DNA of 64,000 bases from NCBI RefSeq assembly GCF_011075055.1, contig NC_058150.1, forward strand, positions 9,338,330 to 9,402,329, given 5' to 3'. The notes under the pieces are model-generated. The model was given only the letters and a program-made list of their open reading frames with translations, was not told where the DNA came from and did not search any database. The translations under genes and the position numbers were made by a program. This stretch comes from Mangifera indica (Eukaryota > Streptophyta > Magnoliopsida > Sapindales > Anacardiaceae). Shown one piece after another: positions 11,103-21,363 of the stretch (position 1 is its first letter; every line of letters begins with the position of its first letter).

Positions 11103-11579
11103 TTAGCAATTACAATGACAACCTAACTTCCCATTGCGTACTTTGCATTCACCACCCGTACATTCATCTTGGCAAAATGTGTTGCATTTATCATCAGTGC
11201 ATCCTTGCATAGCATTTTCTTGACAACACTTTCCAGCATCAACTTCAATGCTTCCTATAAAATCCAAAACAATATTTTGCTAGAATTCGTATAAAATAGA
11301 TTCACAAGATGTCGTATGAACATGTCAATGTTGTGATATGGTGAAACTATCAATATAAATATTGATCATGAAAATAAAGTTATATGCAAGTTAAAATATT
11401 TTAAAAGAAACACAAAAGAATTAAGAATACTTTGCATAAACAAACATCACGTGCAAATTAATATAAACTTGATTTAGACTAATGAAATTGAGATGAACAA
11501 AAAAAAAAAGGTGACTTTTACCAGTAGAGAGCACAAGTGCAACAAGAAGAATAATTGTGAAAACTTTGATTTGAGCCAT
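11103..11579 (-). CDS. Secreted 10-cysteine defensin-like peptide (two exons)
   Basis: Exon 1 is 11522-11579 (19 codons plus one base, GT donor); exon 2 is 11103-11254 (AG acceptor, stop TAA). The join in phase 1 gives 69 residues. Residues 1-20 form a hydrophobic signal peptide (MAQIKVFTIILLVALVLSTG), then a short acidic linker, then about 42 residues with ten cysteines spaced CC-x7-C-x4-C-x3-C-x3-C-x4-C-x8-C-x-C-x-C. The C-x3-C plus C-x-C combination is the cysteine-stabilised alpha-beta signature of plant defensin-like (DEFL) peptides; the intron after the signal exon is also usual for that family. Role in defence or cell signalling is inferred from family only. A TATA box lies about 93 bp upstream and AATAAA-type signals lie past the stop (near 11045-11062, minus). 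A rearranged copy lies at 5650-6049. It is the only host gene here without visible damage. Confidence 0.8.
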
Positions 11580-11671
11580 TATCTTTGTTTATATCAATCA
11601 GCTTTGAAAAGAATTGATATGACAAGTCAAAAATTGTATTATCGCATATCTTGAGTATCCTTGATGTGCCC

Positions 11672-11679
11672 TTTATATA
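11672..11679 (-). promoter_or_regulatory. TATA box of the peptide gene
   Basis: TATATAAA on the minus strand, about 93 bp upstream of the ATG at 11579, inside a block conserved with the paralogue's promoter. Confidence 0.65.
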
Positions 11680-11849
11680 GGCATGATAATACACAATAAA
11701 GCATAGGAAAGGAATGCAAGACAGGAATGGGTATAATAACATACCATTATTAGACTAATTAGAAGTTACAATTTTTTAATTAATTACTTAAAACGTAGAT
11801 AATATTAAGAAATATTCTCAATCAACTTGGAATCACACAATCAAAATAA

Positions 11850-11955
11850 ATTATAGCAAATTAAAAAACCACTAAAAATTTATGGTAAGTTAAAAAATTA
11901 TAGCAAATTAAAAAACCACTAAAAATTTATGGTAAGTTAAAAAATTATAGCAAGT
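11850..11955. repeat. Tandem duplication, about 48-bp unit
   Basis: The unit 'attatagcaaattaaaaaac' followed by 'cactaaaaatttatggtaag' and 'ttaaaaa' occurs twice in a row, then a third partial unit begins ('attatagcaagtt'). Confidence 0.85.
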
Positions 11956-12286
11956 TAAAAAATTAATAGGCATGGTGATATTTATTGTAATTGACTCTAT
12001 AGTTTGGCCTTTTTTTTTGGGCATTTATAGTAAAAGCCTCTAAAACTAGTGTAAAGTTAATCAATTAAAAACTTATAATAAATTATATGAAGAATATATT
12101 TAAAGACATATTTCTTCAAGAATTTATAATAAATGCAACTAAAAATTATGGAATGTCAAAAGTAATTAAAATTTATTGTGACATTTATAATAATTGCCAC
12201 TACAAGAAATTTTAATAGTGATACATTTTTTTTGGTTTTAGTTTACCAGACAGTTTGTGTCCTCAAATTGTGTTTATATCATATGT

Positions 12287-13049
12287 AACACCTCTTTTCA
12301 GATATATACCCCTGATAGGAATGTGACTTAAAGAGACTTACACGACTGAACTATTTAAAATCATTAATACATAATCATAGTCATAAAACATGCAATAATG
12401 TGATGTAATAAAAATAACTACTTTATGAATCAAAACTCATAAAATAATGATTATCTAAAAATCTCTAATATAAAATCATTGTTTAAAATATTAAGAGTTG
12501 TTGTCTCTGAAAATAGTAATAATGACAAAAATAACACTATTAGATACAAGTTAGATAAAGTTGAAGTGCCAAAAATGCCCCTCTCCCTCGTATAGCTACT
12601 CATTAGACCACTAGATTCTCTATTTGCCTCGTTACTCACCTCTGCTTGCAAAACATATAAAAAGAAAAACATGAGTAAAACTCAATAGGTGGTGACCTTT
12701 CAACACCTAAAACTAATATGAATAAACTAATACTAAAATTTCTGTTTCATCCGTTAACTGAATGTGGTTACACTATGACACCTCGGTGCCTTGACATAGA
12801 TTATAAACCAAGCACTATGACACAACTGTGTGTTTAAGTGTTAATCATGCTTCAAATTCTATTAAGAGTTTGGGGTATAGATTTTAAGTTAACACGTCTC
12901 TTGAGGTTTATATTCCAGGTATATAAGTGTATGTATATGGAGAGAAGTATTACATAAAACAAAACCCCAATGATCTTGATAATACCTAATGATTAATCAA
13001 ACGTGAAAGGAAAATCTAACCTTTTCTTTCTTTTATTCGCACTATAATG
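12287..13049. other. Unassigned, possible gypsy LTR fragment
   Basis: Begins TGTAACACCTC, as many plant gypsy LTRs do. No coding region could be supported. A moderately GC-richer patch occurs at 12560-12650. The stretch ends where an hAT transposase relic starts. Confidence 0.3.
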
Positions 13050-13480
13050 TCTAATATATGGACTGATTTGAGACATTGATCTTTCAATAATCATGTTGTA
13101 TATTCACTTAATGGTGTAGTGTTTTTGAATTCATTAGATATTTCTCGAAAAAAGAAAAACTGGGATTTATTTAAAAGATATTGTTTCCTCAATGACTGAA
13201 TCAATTGGCCAAGAAAATGTTGTACAATTCATAACCGATAATGGTAGCAATTTCACATCTATACGTAACATGTTTCATTGGCATGTATCCTTGTATGTAT
13301 AAGACAAAGAATGTTACGCATGGAATCTGACTTTTATTAAAAGACATATATGATGAAGTTGATTAGGTGAAAGTTACCACTAATGAAGTAAGATTGATAG
13401 TTATGTTTATGACACGGTGCACAGTTCTTCATGCAATAATGAAAGAGTTCACCAAAGATAAACAATTAAGACAATGTTGT
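13050..13480 (+). pseudogene. hAT-family transposase (DUF659-type) relic
   Basis: Forward frames read 'WTDLRH', then 'VVYSLNGVVFLNSLDIS', then after a frameshift 'ESIGQENVVQFITDNGSNF', and further on 'MKEFTKDKQLRQ'. These follow the order of plant hAT transposases with a DUF659 domain ('DGWTD.R', 'NF.VYCPKG..F.KS.D.S', 'E.IG..NVVQVVTDNA.NY', 'M.E.T...EL.R'). The acidic 'TDN' motif is kept, but frameshifts and stops interrupt it, and it ends abruptly at 13480 where a copia LTR begins. The remainder is not seen on the far side of the copia relic. Confidence 0.7.
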
Positions 13481-14096
13481 TGTTAGAGTATGCCCTAAAA
13501 ACCAATCGCTTTGTCGATTTTAGGGCTGTATATTTTGCATATACATTTATTAATAAAGAAAGAGTTTTGTCATACTTCGCATGTTTTCTGTATCACTTTT
13601 ATATATATGTTGTTGTTGTATATTATATCCATATTAGCTGCATACATATGAGATGTGAAAGGTCCTGATGAGTTTCAATACACGTTATCAAATTGTTTCC
13701 TACATAGGCAATATGTTTGAGCAATAATACTATATAGTGAGCATGTGCTATATCACCATAGTATATTATCGGATGATATTATGCATGGTGGATGTACACA
13801 TGGGTAAACAATAGTTACATTTGATTTTTGGAGAACTGATCAAAGGTTATTATGTTATATTGTTTATTGAATGTGACTACTAAATGATGATCACATGAGC
13901 ATTGATATGTAGTCAATGATATATTGTAAATCATACTAGTGTATAAATCTTTTGACCTAAGATATCACGGTTATACTTTATTTCGGGATGTATAGTTCAT
14001 ATGGCGTATACCATGCACTAATAATGTCTCGTTCAGAAGCCGATTTGATCATATGTTACTTAAGCGAGAACACATGTGATGATCATATAGGGATTA
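13481..14096 (+). mobile_element. Copia LTR, left part (split by a gypsy insertion)
   Basis: Starts TGTTAGAGTATGCCC immediately after the hAT relic. From 13744 it aligns with window positions 1 onward. The match breaks at 14096, where TGTAACACCC begins a gypsy LTR, and resumes at 23599 ('gatctgttggctca' against 'gatccgttggctcg' near 331). Confidence 0.75.
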
Positions 14097-16435
14097 TGTA
14101 ACACCCAGATTCAAGTATGCCAATGAACTCTACTTCCAAAATTACCCTTAGAGTTGATTTTATAACTTGTTGTTTAAAGAAATTGTAAAAGAATTATAGA
14201 AAACTACTAAATGAGTAATAATTTTCAAAGGGGGTAAAATAGTCATTTTAGAAGGATTTAAGAGACAAAGTAGGAATTTAAATTGAATGGCACACTTGAA
14301 ATTATACGGTGGTGCTAAGGGTTTTTGGTAATTGGCTAAGGATAAAATAGTCATTTATGGAAAAGGTTAAGGGTAAATTAGTCCAAAAAGCTTATAAAAC
14401 CAACCAACTATTCATTTTCTTCTTCCTTAACTGAGAATCTCCATAATTTTAGCTAAAGTTTTTCCTTCAAGCAAAACTCATCAAAAAACCTAGCAAAACC
14501 ACCTAATTTCCAAGGCCTCTAATTATAAAAAGTGTAGATCTATCAATTCTGGTAAGTTCTAAGGTAAAACGTTTAATTTTTAAAAGATGTCAGGTTTAGG
14601 ATTTTGATGGATGATTATATTTTTGGTTGATTAAGGTTGCTAGGAAGAAGAAAAGAAGGACGATAAGCTGAAATAACCTAATTAGCAAAGAAAAGTTAAG
14701 AATTTCATACTTTACATACTTGAAGTAATTTGAGTTAGGTTATTTAAATAACCTTTACTTATATAAGTGTGTAAGGTATTAGAATTAAAGTGGTTTATGC
14801 TTAAAATGATAAAAAAACTTCATTAGGATTCATGATGTAATTTTTGGCCATAAGGGTATTTTAGACATTTCATATTCCTAGGGTGGTTAGCCTAGTAGAT
14901 TTTGCGTTGAATATATAAGAAATGATGAATTGATGAAAGAATTTGCATTAAGGGTAAGCATGTAATTTTATCCATAAGGTTAAGTTTTGTTTAATTATGT
15001 GTATGATATGTGGATTAACCCTGATACCCATAACGACAAAAATGTCATTTGATATGATGTAGGTTAATTTTGCTTAATTATGTGCATAATATGTGTAAAA
15101 AAACCATTATAATAAATATATATATTCATATGAAATGCATGAGATATAAGTCAATGCATGAGAAAATAATCTGATACCCAATGAGGCTTGAAAAAAATAA
15201 GGAAAAATAATGAATGAGCATATTTCATATTGTGGTTATATATGCATACATGAGGAATCATAGCATATGCATGATTTCAGAAAAATAAAGAAAGAGAAAA
15301 AAACATTTTCTAAGTTATGCATGTTTTCCGAAAATGGAAAACAAGTGTTTTTGGTTCTATAATGACTCATATGATACAGGAAAGCAGAAAGCATACTTAA
15401 AATCCTTACACGCAAGCTGTACTATATAGATAGCAAAGAAAAAAAATGTCAGCTGTACTATATGGACAGCAAAGAAAAAAAATGTCAGCTGTACTGTATA
15501 GACAACAAAGAAAAAAATAGAGAAATATGCATGTAAGAGAGGATTGTACTTTGTATGGTGACTGCGAGTACTGTCATATGTAATCTAGATCGATTAATAA
15601 AAATATGTGACAAAAAAAAAAAAGAGAAAGAATTAGCAAATATTTTATAAAAGTCATTTGCATTAGAATCATGCATGCAAGCATGTGTGGCTGATAAAGA
15701 GTTGAGAAAGATGTACGACTAGAAAATAGAAAAGTCATGACACTCATACATACATAAATCATAACGAGTAAATCATGTTTGTATTGTAAGAATAGGAATA
15801 AATGTGTGAATGAAGAGAATTATGATATGTGGTTAATGCGTGTTCCATATAAATTATTTTGTATATGAATACCCTAGACACGCTGAGTGTGGAAGAGATT
15901 AGTACTGGTATGAAATGTTTTGAGTATTGAGTATGATTTTCTTACTACGCTGTGATTGCTCATTCCATTTAATTTAATATTTTTACAGGTAAAAAGTTGT
16001 AGCAAAGATTCCCGAGGAGCACTAGTGAGACATGAGGCTAAAGGAGAAAGGCACCATATTTTTGTTGACTTATATATCTTGATGTATATGTGAATATATG
16101 CATGAATATATACTTTATATAAATATTGGTGGATATGTATATATTTTGTTTCTTATAGGTATATATGTGATTATGTATATTTATATGGCTAGTCATTGAA
16201 ATTGGTTATAAAGTTTATGTGGGTGCTAATTTTTATAATGGTTAATATTAAGTTTTTATTTTGTTAATTATGATTATATTGATGAAAATTCAATCGATTG
16301 GTAGGACTGGTTTGTGTGAATTGCTAATTAGGAGTGTTACAGGGTATTAAAAATAAAAAAATTCCCCGGACCCTCTAAAATAGGAGAACTCTTATTGTTT
16401 TTCTGCAACACACCTATTGGTTGAGAGAGGTTATA
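14097..16435 (+). repeat. 5' LTR of the decayed gypsy element
   Basis: About 2339 bp, TGTAACACCC ... GAGAGGTTATA (a mutated TTACA end). Includes three copies at 15416-15506 of a short inverted-repeat unit (GCTGT...ACAGC) that is amplified in the intact relative. Short open frames inside, such as 14160-14354 and 15485-15762, are not genes. Confidence 0.9.
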
Positions 16436-16439
16436 TTTT

Positions 16440-16451
16440 TGGTATTAAAGC
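16440..16451 (+). promoter_or_regulatory. Primer-binding site
   Basis: TGGTATTAAAGC, a two-transition derivative of TGGTATCAGAGC (initiator-Met tRNA type), 4 bp after the 5' LTR. The intact relative keeps the unmutated form. Confidence 0.75.
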
Positions 16452-16497
16452 GTGATTTTGGGTGTTTAAAGGTGGATATAATATAATATGTTGTAAT

Positions 16498-16520
16498 ATA
16501 ATATAATATAATATTTATAT
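16498..16520. repeat. ATATA pentanucleotide repeat
   Basis: Short run of 'aatat' units in the untranslated leader between primer-binding site and gag. Confidence 0.6.
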
Positions 16521-16669
16521 ATAGTTTTTGCATTCTGGTATTGCACAGATGCCCCTCATGTCTCATAGATCAGCTCCCGAGAATTGACTACAGTAAGTTG
16601 TTTTCTTTGTCTATATTCAAATAATAGAATGATAAAATCCTTATATAGTTACACTTATGCAGTTATTAG

Positions 16670-19600
16670 ATGAGCAGTACCACAAGACAAGGACGGGGTT
16701 GTGGAAGCGGTATTCAGAGAGAGACGAGAAAGTCATCTAACCCTACCCCGTCAGATGGTTCAGGATTTGGGCTAGGAAAAATTGAAGATATAGTCCGTCA
16801 GGTGTTGACCGAGAATCAAGATAGACCCACACATGAAAATATAGCCAGAGATGTCATCCGAGATAAGATTAGAAGTAAGATTCGTGAGGAAGTCATAAAT
16901 GAAATTAGAAATGAAATGAGGAATGAGGGGAGAGGAGAAGTTGGAGCTCAAAGGTGACTTGAGCCTATTTATTCCTTACCTAGTCAGCATACCCCTCATG
17001 AATTTAAAGGTACTAAAGATCCTTTGGTGGCTGATGAGTGGATCAAACAAGTGGAATATACCATGGATTTGTTTCTTATGATCGATAGAGAAAACGTTTG
17101 GTATGCCAGTTTCTTGATGAGGGGAGAGGCCCGTGTATGGTGGGACCTAGTTAAAAAAACCAGAAATATGGATTTGATGACCTGGCAGGACTTTAAAAGG
17201 GCATTTGAGGCCCAATACAGAACAACTGATATGATAGCAGTCAAAGTTCAGGAGTTCATTTCTTTGTAGCAGGGGGAAGGTTCTGTAAAAGATTATTCTA
17301 CCCGTTTTGAGGTCCTATCTAACTTCGCTCCAAGTATGGTGAGTATACCTAGTCTCCGACTGGATAAATTTCTTTAGGGCCTTAAACCGAAGATAGCATT
17401 GCTTGTGCTAGCTGGACCATAACCTCCTCAAACTTATGAAGAGGCATTGGAGAAAGCATTAAGGTTAGAGGTATATGTTAATAAGCTACCTAGGAATGCA
17501 CCCTCTATGACAACACCTCCATTAGCAACAGTACCCCAGACAGTGATGCCAAATCAATCAACTCTACCTGTTTCATTAACTGTTTCAACACCTACTATAG
17601 CATCAGGGGGTAGTTTAATTGGCTCTAGTTTCATAAACAACAGGGGAAAAAGAAAATTTCAGTCAAAAGTAAGTAAAAAAGGCAGGAAAAGTGACAAGAA
17701 GCCTAGAAAAGAAAATATTCCCCAGTGTTAGATTTGTGGGAGACGTCATAGTGGGGAATATTGGTATCAACAAAAACAGGTGATTTGTTATAGATGCTGA
17801 TAGCCAGGGCATATAGCAAAGGATTGCTAGAGTACTGAGGTGTTAGTCTCGATATAGCCATAACAAATCCTAATTCCACTAGTACAACCAGGGGGAGGTA
17901 CTAATGCATGAGTCTATATAGCTACCTATAGTCAGGCGGAGGCTAGCCCATCTGTTGTTACTGGTCAACTCTTATTCTATTCAATTTCCTTGTATGCATT
18001 GATTGATTCAAGAGTTACACATTCTTTTATTGCACCGGGTGTTATTGAAAGGGTAGGTTTAATACCTGTTAGATCTACCCATTCCATTAGAGTTGAGATG
18101 TCAGATGGTGGGAGTGTGATTACTGATAAAATGTTAAAGAACTAGAAGGTAGTGATACATGGGAAAGAGTTAAAAGTGGACTTGATTGTCTTTGATATGC
18201 CCGATTTTGATGTTATCCTAGGCATAGATTTTTTAGAAAGATATAGAGTTGAGATTGATTATAGAAAGAAAAAGGCTCGATTCCAACTTGACAATAGGGA
18301 TCAATTTAGTTTTAGAAAGGGTCATCAGCCTAGTATGATGATCAGCAGTGTAAAGGTGCAAAAATTGTTGACAAAGGGGTGTACAAGATATTTAGCTCAT
18401 GTGGTACATAAGCGTGATATTCAAATATTGGGTGTTCAGGATGTCCTAATAGTACGAGATTTCCCAGATGTTTTTCCTGATGAGCTACTAGGTTAAACTC
18501 TAGAGAGAGAGTTGGAGTTTAATATAGAGTTAGAACCTGGCTAAGCCCTAATTTCAAAGGCCCCCTACCGGATGGCTCTAGCTGAATTACAAGAATTAAA
18601 TAAACAGTTGCAAGAACTTTTAGATAAGGGTTTTATTAGACCCAGCCACTCTCCTTGGGAAGCGCCCATACTATTTATTAAAAAGAAAGATGGGTCGTTT
18701 CGTATGTGTATATATTATAGAGAGTTGAATAAACTGACAGTGAAGAATAAATACCCATTGCCTCGAATTGATGATTTATTTGATCATTTGAAGAGAGTTT
18801 CTGTGTTCTCCAAAATTGACTTGAGGTCGGGTTATCACCAGGTAAGGATTGTAGAGCAAGATATTCCAAAGACAGTTTCTTGGACTCGCTACGGGTACTA
18901 CGAGTTTGTGGTAATGCCCTTTGGATTGACTAATGCCCCAACAATCTTTATGGATTTAATGAATCGAGTATTTCATGATTGCTTTGACAAATTCTTAGTG
19001 GTATTTATTGATGATATCTTGATATACTCCAAATCAGAAGAAGAACGTGTCGAACACTTGAGATTTGTGCTACAAAGATTGAGAGAAAAGAAATTGTATG
19101 CCAAATTCTCTAAGTGTGAATTCTGGTTGGACCGAGTAGTATTTTTGGGACATGTGGTTACTAAGGAAGGTATAGTTGTAGACCCCAGTAAAGTGGAAAC
19201 AATACTTGAATGGGCATGACCGAAGATAGTGAAAGAGATCAGAAGCTTTTTAGGGCTAGCTGGCTATTATAGGAGATTTGTACAAGGTTTTGCCTGGTTG
19301 GCCAAGCCACTTACATCTCTTACTAGACAAGGAACTTCTTTTCTATGGACTAAAGTTTGTGAAAAGAGTTTCCAAGAGCTAAAAAGGCGGTTGACTATAG
19401 CTCATATTTTAGTATTACCAAAAGAGGGTGTAAACTATGATATTTATTGTGATGCCTCGCATAATGGCTTAGGAGTCGTGCTGATGCAAAGGGATACGAT
19501 GATAACGTATGCCTCTTAGCAGTTAAAAGATTATGAAATATGCTACCCTACCCATGATTTAGAGTTAGCGACAGTGGTTTTTGCTTTAAAAATTTGGAGG

Positions 19601-21327
19601 TATTATTTATATGGAATTAAATGTAAAATCTACACCGACCATAAAAGTCTAAAATATTTTTTCACTCAAAAAGACTTGAATATGCGACAAAGAAAATGGT
19701 TGGAGCTAGTCAAAGATTATGAATATGATATTAAATATCAGTCGAGTAAAGCAAAAGTGGTAGCCGATGCCTTGAGTAGAAAGATTGTTATAACTCATTT
19801 CACCACTCAGATAGAGTTACAGGAAGAGTTTTAGAGGGAACAAATTGAGATGATAAAGAGTCGAGTGACCAGATTGGAAATTCAACCTAATCTCCTCAAT
19901 GAAATAAAAGAGAAGCAAGTAGAAGATTTGTGGTGCCAGAAAATGAGTCAACAGATATGTAAGGGGAAAACAACTAAGTTTCAAATGATTGATGGCGTGC
20001 TCAAGTTCAGAAACAGGGTATGTATTCCCCAAGATTTGGAATAGAGAAAGAAAATTATGAGTGAAGCACATGATACACTTTACACTGCCCACCCTAAGGG
20101 AGTAAAAATGTATCAAGATTTAAAGAAAACTAATTAGTGGATAGGTATGAAGAAAGATATCGGTGACTATGTAGCCAAGTGCTTGATATGTCAATAGGTT
20201 AAGGCCAAGCATCAAAGATCTTCGGGTTTACTTCACCCATTTAGTATTCCTGAATGGAAGTGGGAAGATATTTCAATAGATTTCATTATTGGCCTACCTC
20301 GAGTACAAAAAGGCTATAATGCACTATGGGTGATTGTAGATAGATTGACTAAATCTGCACATTTTATTCCAGTGAAAGATAGTTTTACTTCAGATCAACT
20401 GGCCCAGATTTATGTACAAGAGATTGTGAGATTACATGGCGTACCCAAAACTATTGTGTCAAATAGAGACCCTAGATTTGTTTCAGCTTTTTGGGGTAGT
20501 TTATAGAGAGCATTAGGTACTAGGCTAGCATTTAGCACAGTATGTCATCCTCAAACAGATGGCCAACAGAAATGGTGAATCAAATACTAAAGGATATATT
20601 GAGGGCCTGTTGTTTAGATTAATAAATCACCTAGCATGAAATGGTTCCATTGATAGAATTTGCATAAAATAATAATTACCAGTCCACTATTAAAATGGCA
20701 CCATATGAGGCTCTCTATGGAAGAAAGTGTAGATCTTTATTACATTTGGATGACATAGGAGAGCAAAATAATTTAAGTCAAGTTATTGGGCTTGAGTTAA
20801 CCTAGAGGATGGTGGAAGATATAAAGACTATCAAGACTAGATTGAAGCAAGCTCAGGATAGACAAAAGAGCTATGCAGATTTGAAAAGGAAAGAAGTAAA
20901 GTTTCAACCGAGTGACAAAGCTTTTGTGAAAGTAGCCCCTCACAAACATGTAATGAGATTTGGAAGAAAAGGGAAACTTGCTCCAAGATTTATTGGCCCA
21001 TTTGAAATTTTAGAAAGATTGGGCAAGGTGGCTTATAGACTTGCACTTCCACCTAGTATGGATCGAGTTCATGATGTATTTCATATTTCTTTATTGAGAA
21101 AATACATTAGCGATCCTACACATGTATTGAAATCAGATGATGTGGAATTAAAAGAAGATTTAGCTTATGAGGAGCAACCGGTGCAGATACTAGACAGAAA
21201 AATAAAAGAGCTCCGAAATAAGACAATTCCATTAGTGAAAGTATTATGGAAGAATCATAAGGTGGAAAAAGCCACATGGGAGGTTGAACAACAAATGAGA
21301 GAGAGATTTCCCAACCTATTTGTTTAA
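16670..21327 (+). pseudogene. gag-pol of the decayed gypsy element
   Basis: Collinear with the 1554-codon polyprotein of the intact relative: gag (from ATG 16670), zinc knuckle (near 17790), protease (near 18000; the active-site 'DSGATHSF' now reads DSRVTHSF), reverse transcriptase (18572-19219, 'FIDDILIYS' intact), RNase H (19229-19834), integrase (about 20050-20800) and a C-terminal chromodomain-like end at 21327. Many in-frame stops. Those I compared with the relative are mostly Gln codons turned into TAG/TAA or Arg into TGA (16955, 17267, 17375, 17729), with at least one frameshift near 20565. It cannot encode a working polyprotein but remains alignable throughout. Confidence 0.93.
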
Positions 21328-21350
21328 ATTTCGAGGACGAAATTCTTTTA

Positions 21351-21363
21351 AGAGGGGAAGAAA
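21351..21363 (+). promoter_or_regulatory. Polypurine tract
   Basis: AGAGGGGAAGAAA immediately before the 3' LTR start TGTAACACC at 21364; the usual plus-strand primer position. Confidence 0.8.

Larger units (their letters stand above)
11330..12270. repeat. Duplicated segment, partner at about 5760-7110
   Basis: The intron, exon 1, promoter and about 600 bp of upstream DNA of the peptide gene match the block at 5760-7110 in the same order and orientation, ending around 'caatttgtgttttcgg' (7087) and 'cagtttgtgtcctcaa' (12250). Copia fragments lie between the two copies. Confidence 0.65.

Noticed and set aside
14160..14354. 64-codon minus-strand frame, also at 21427-21621 and 41309-41503
   Set aside because: Conserved only because it lies in related LTRs; no start context or domain, and it is short.
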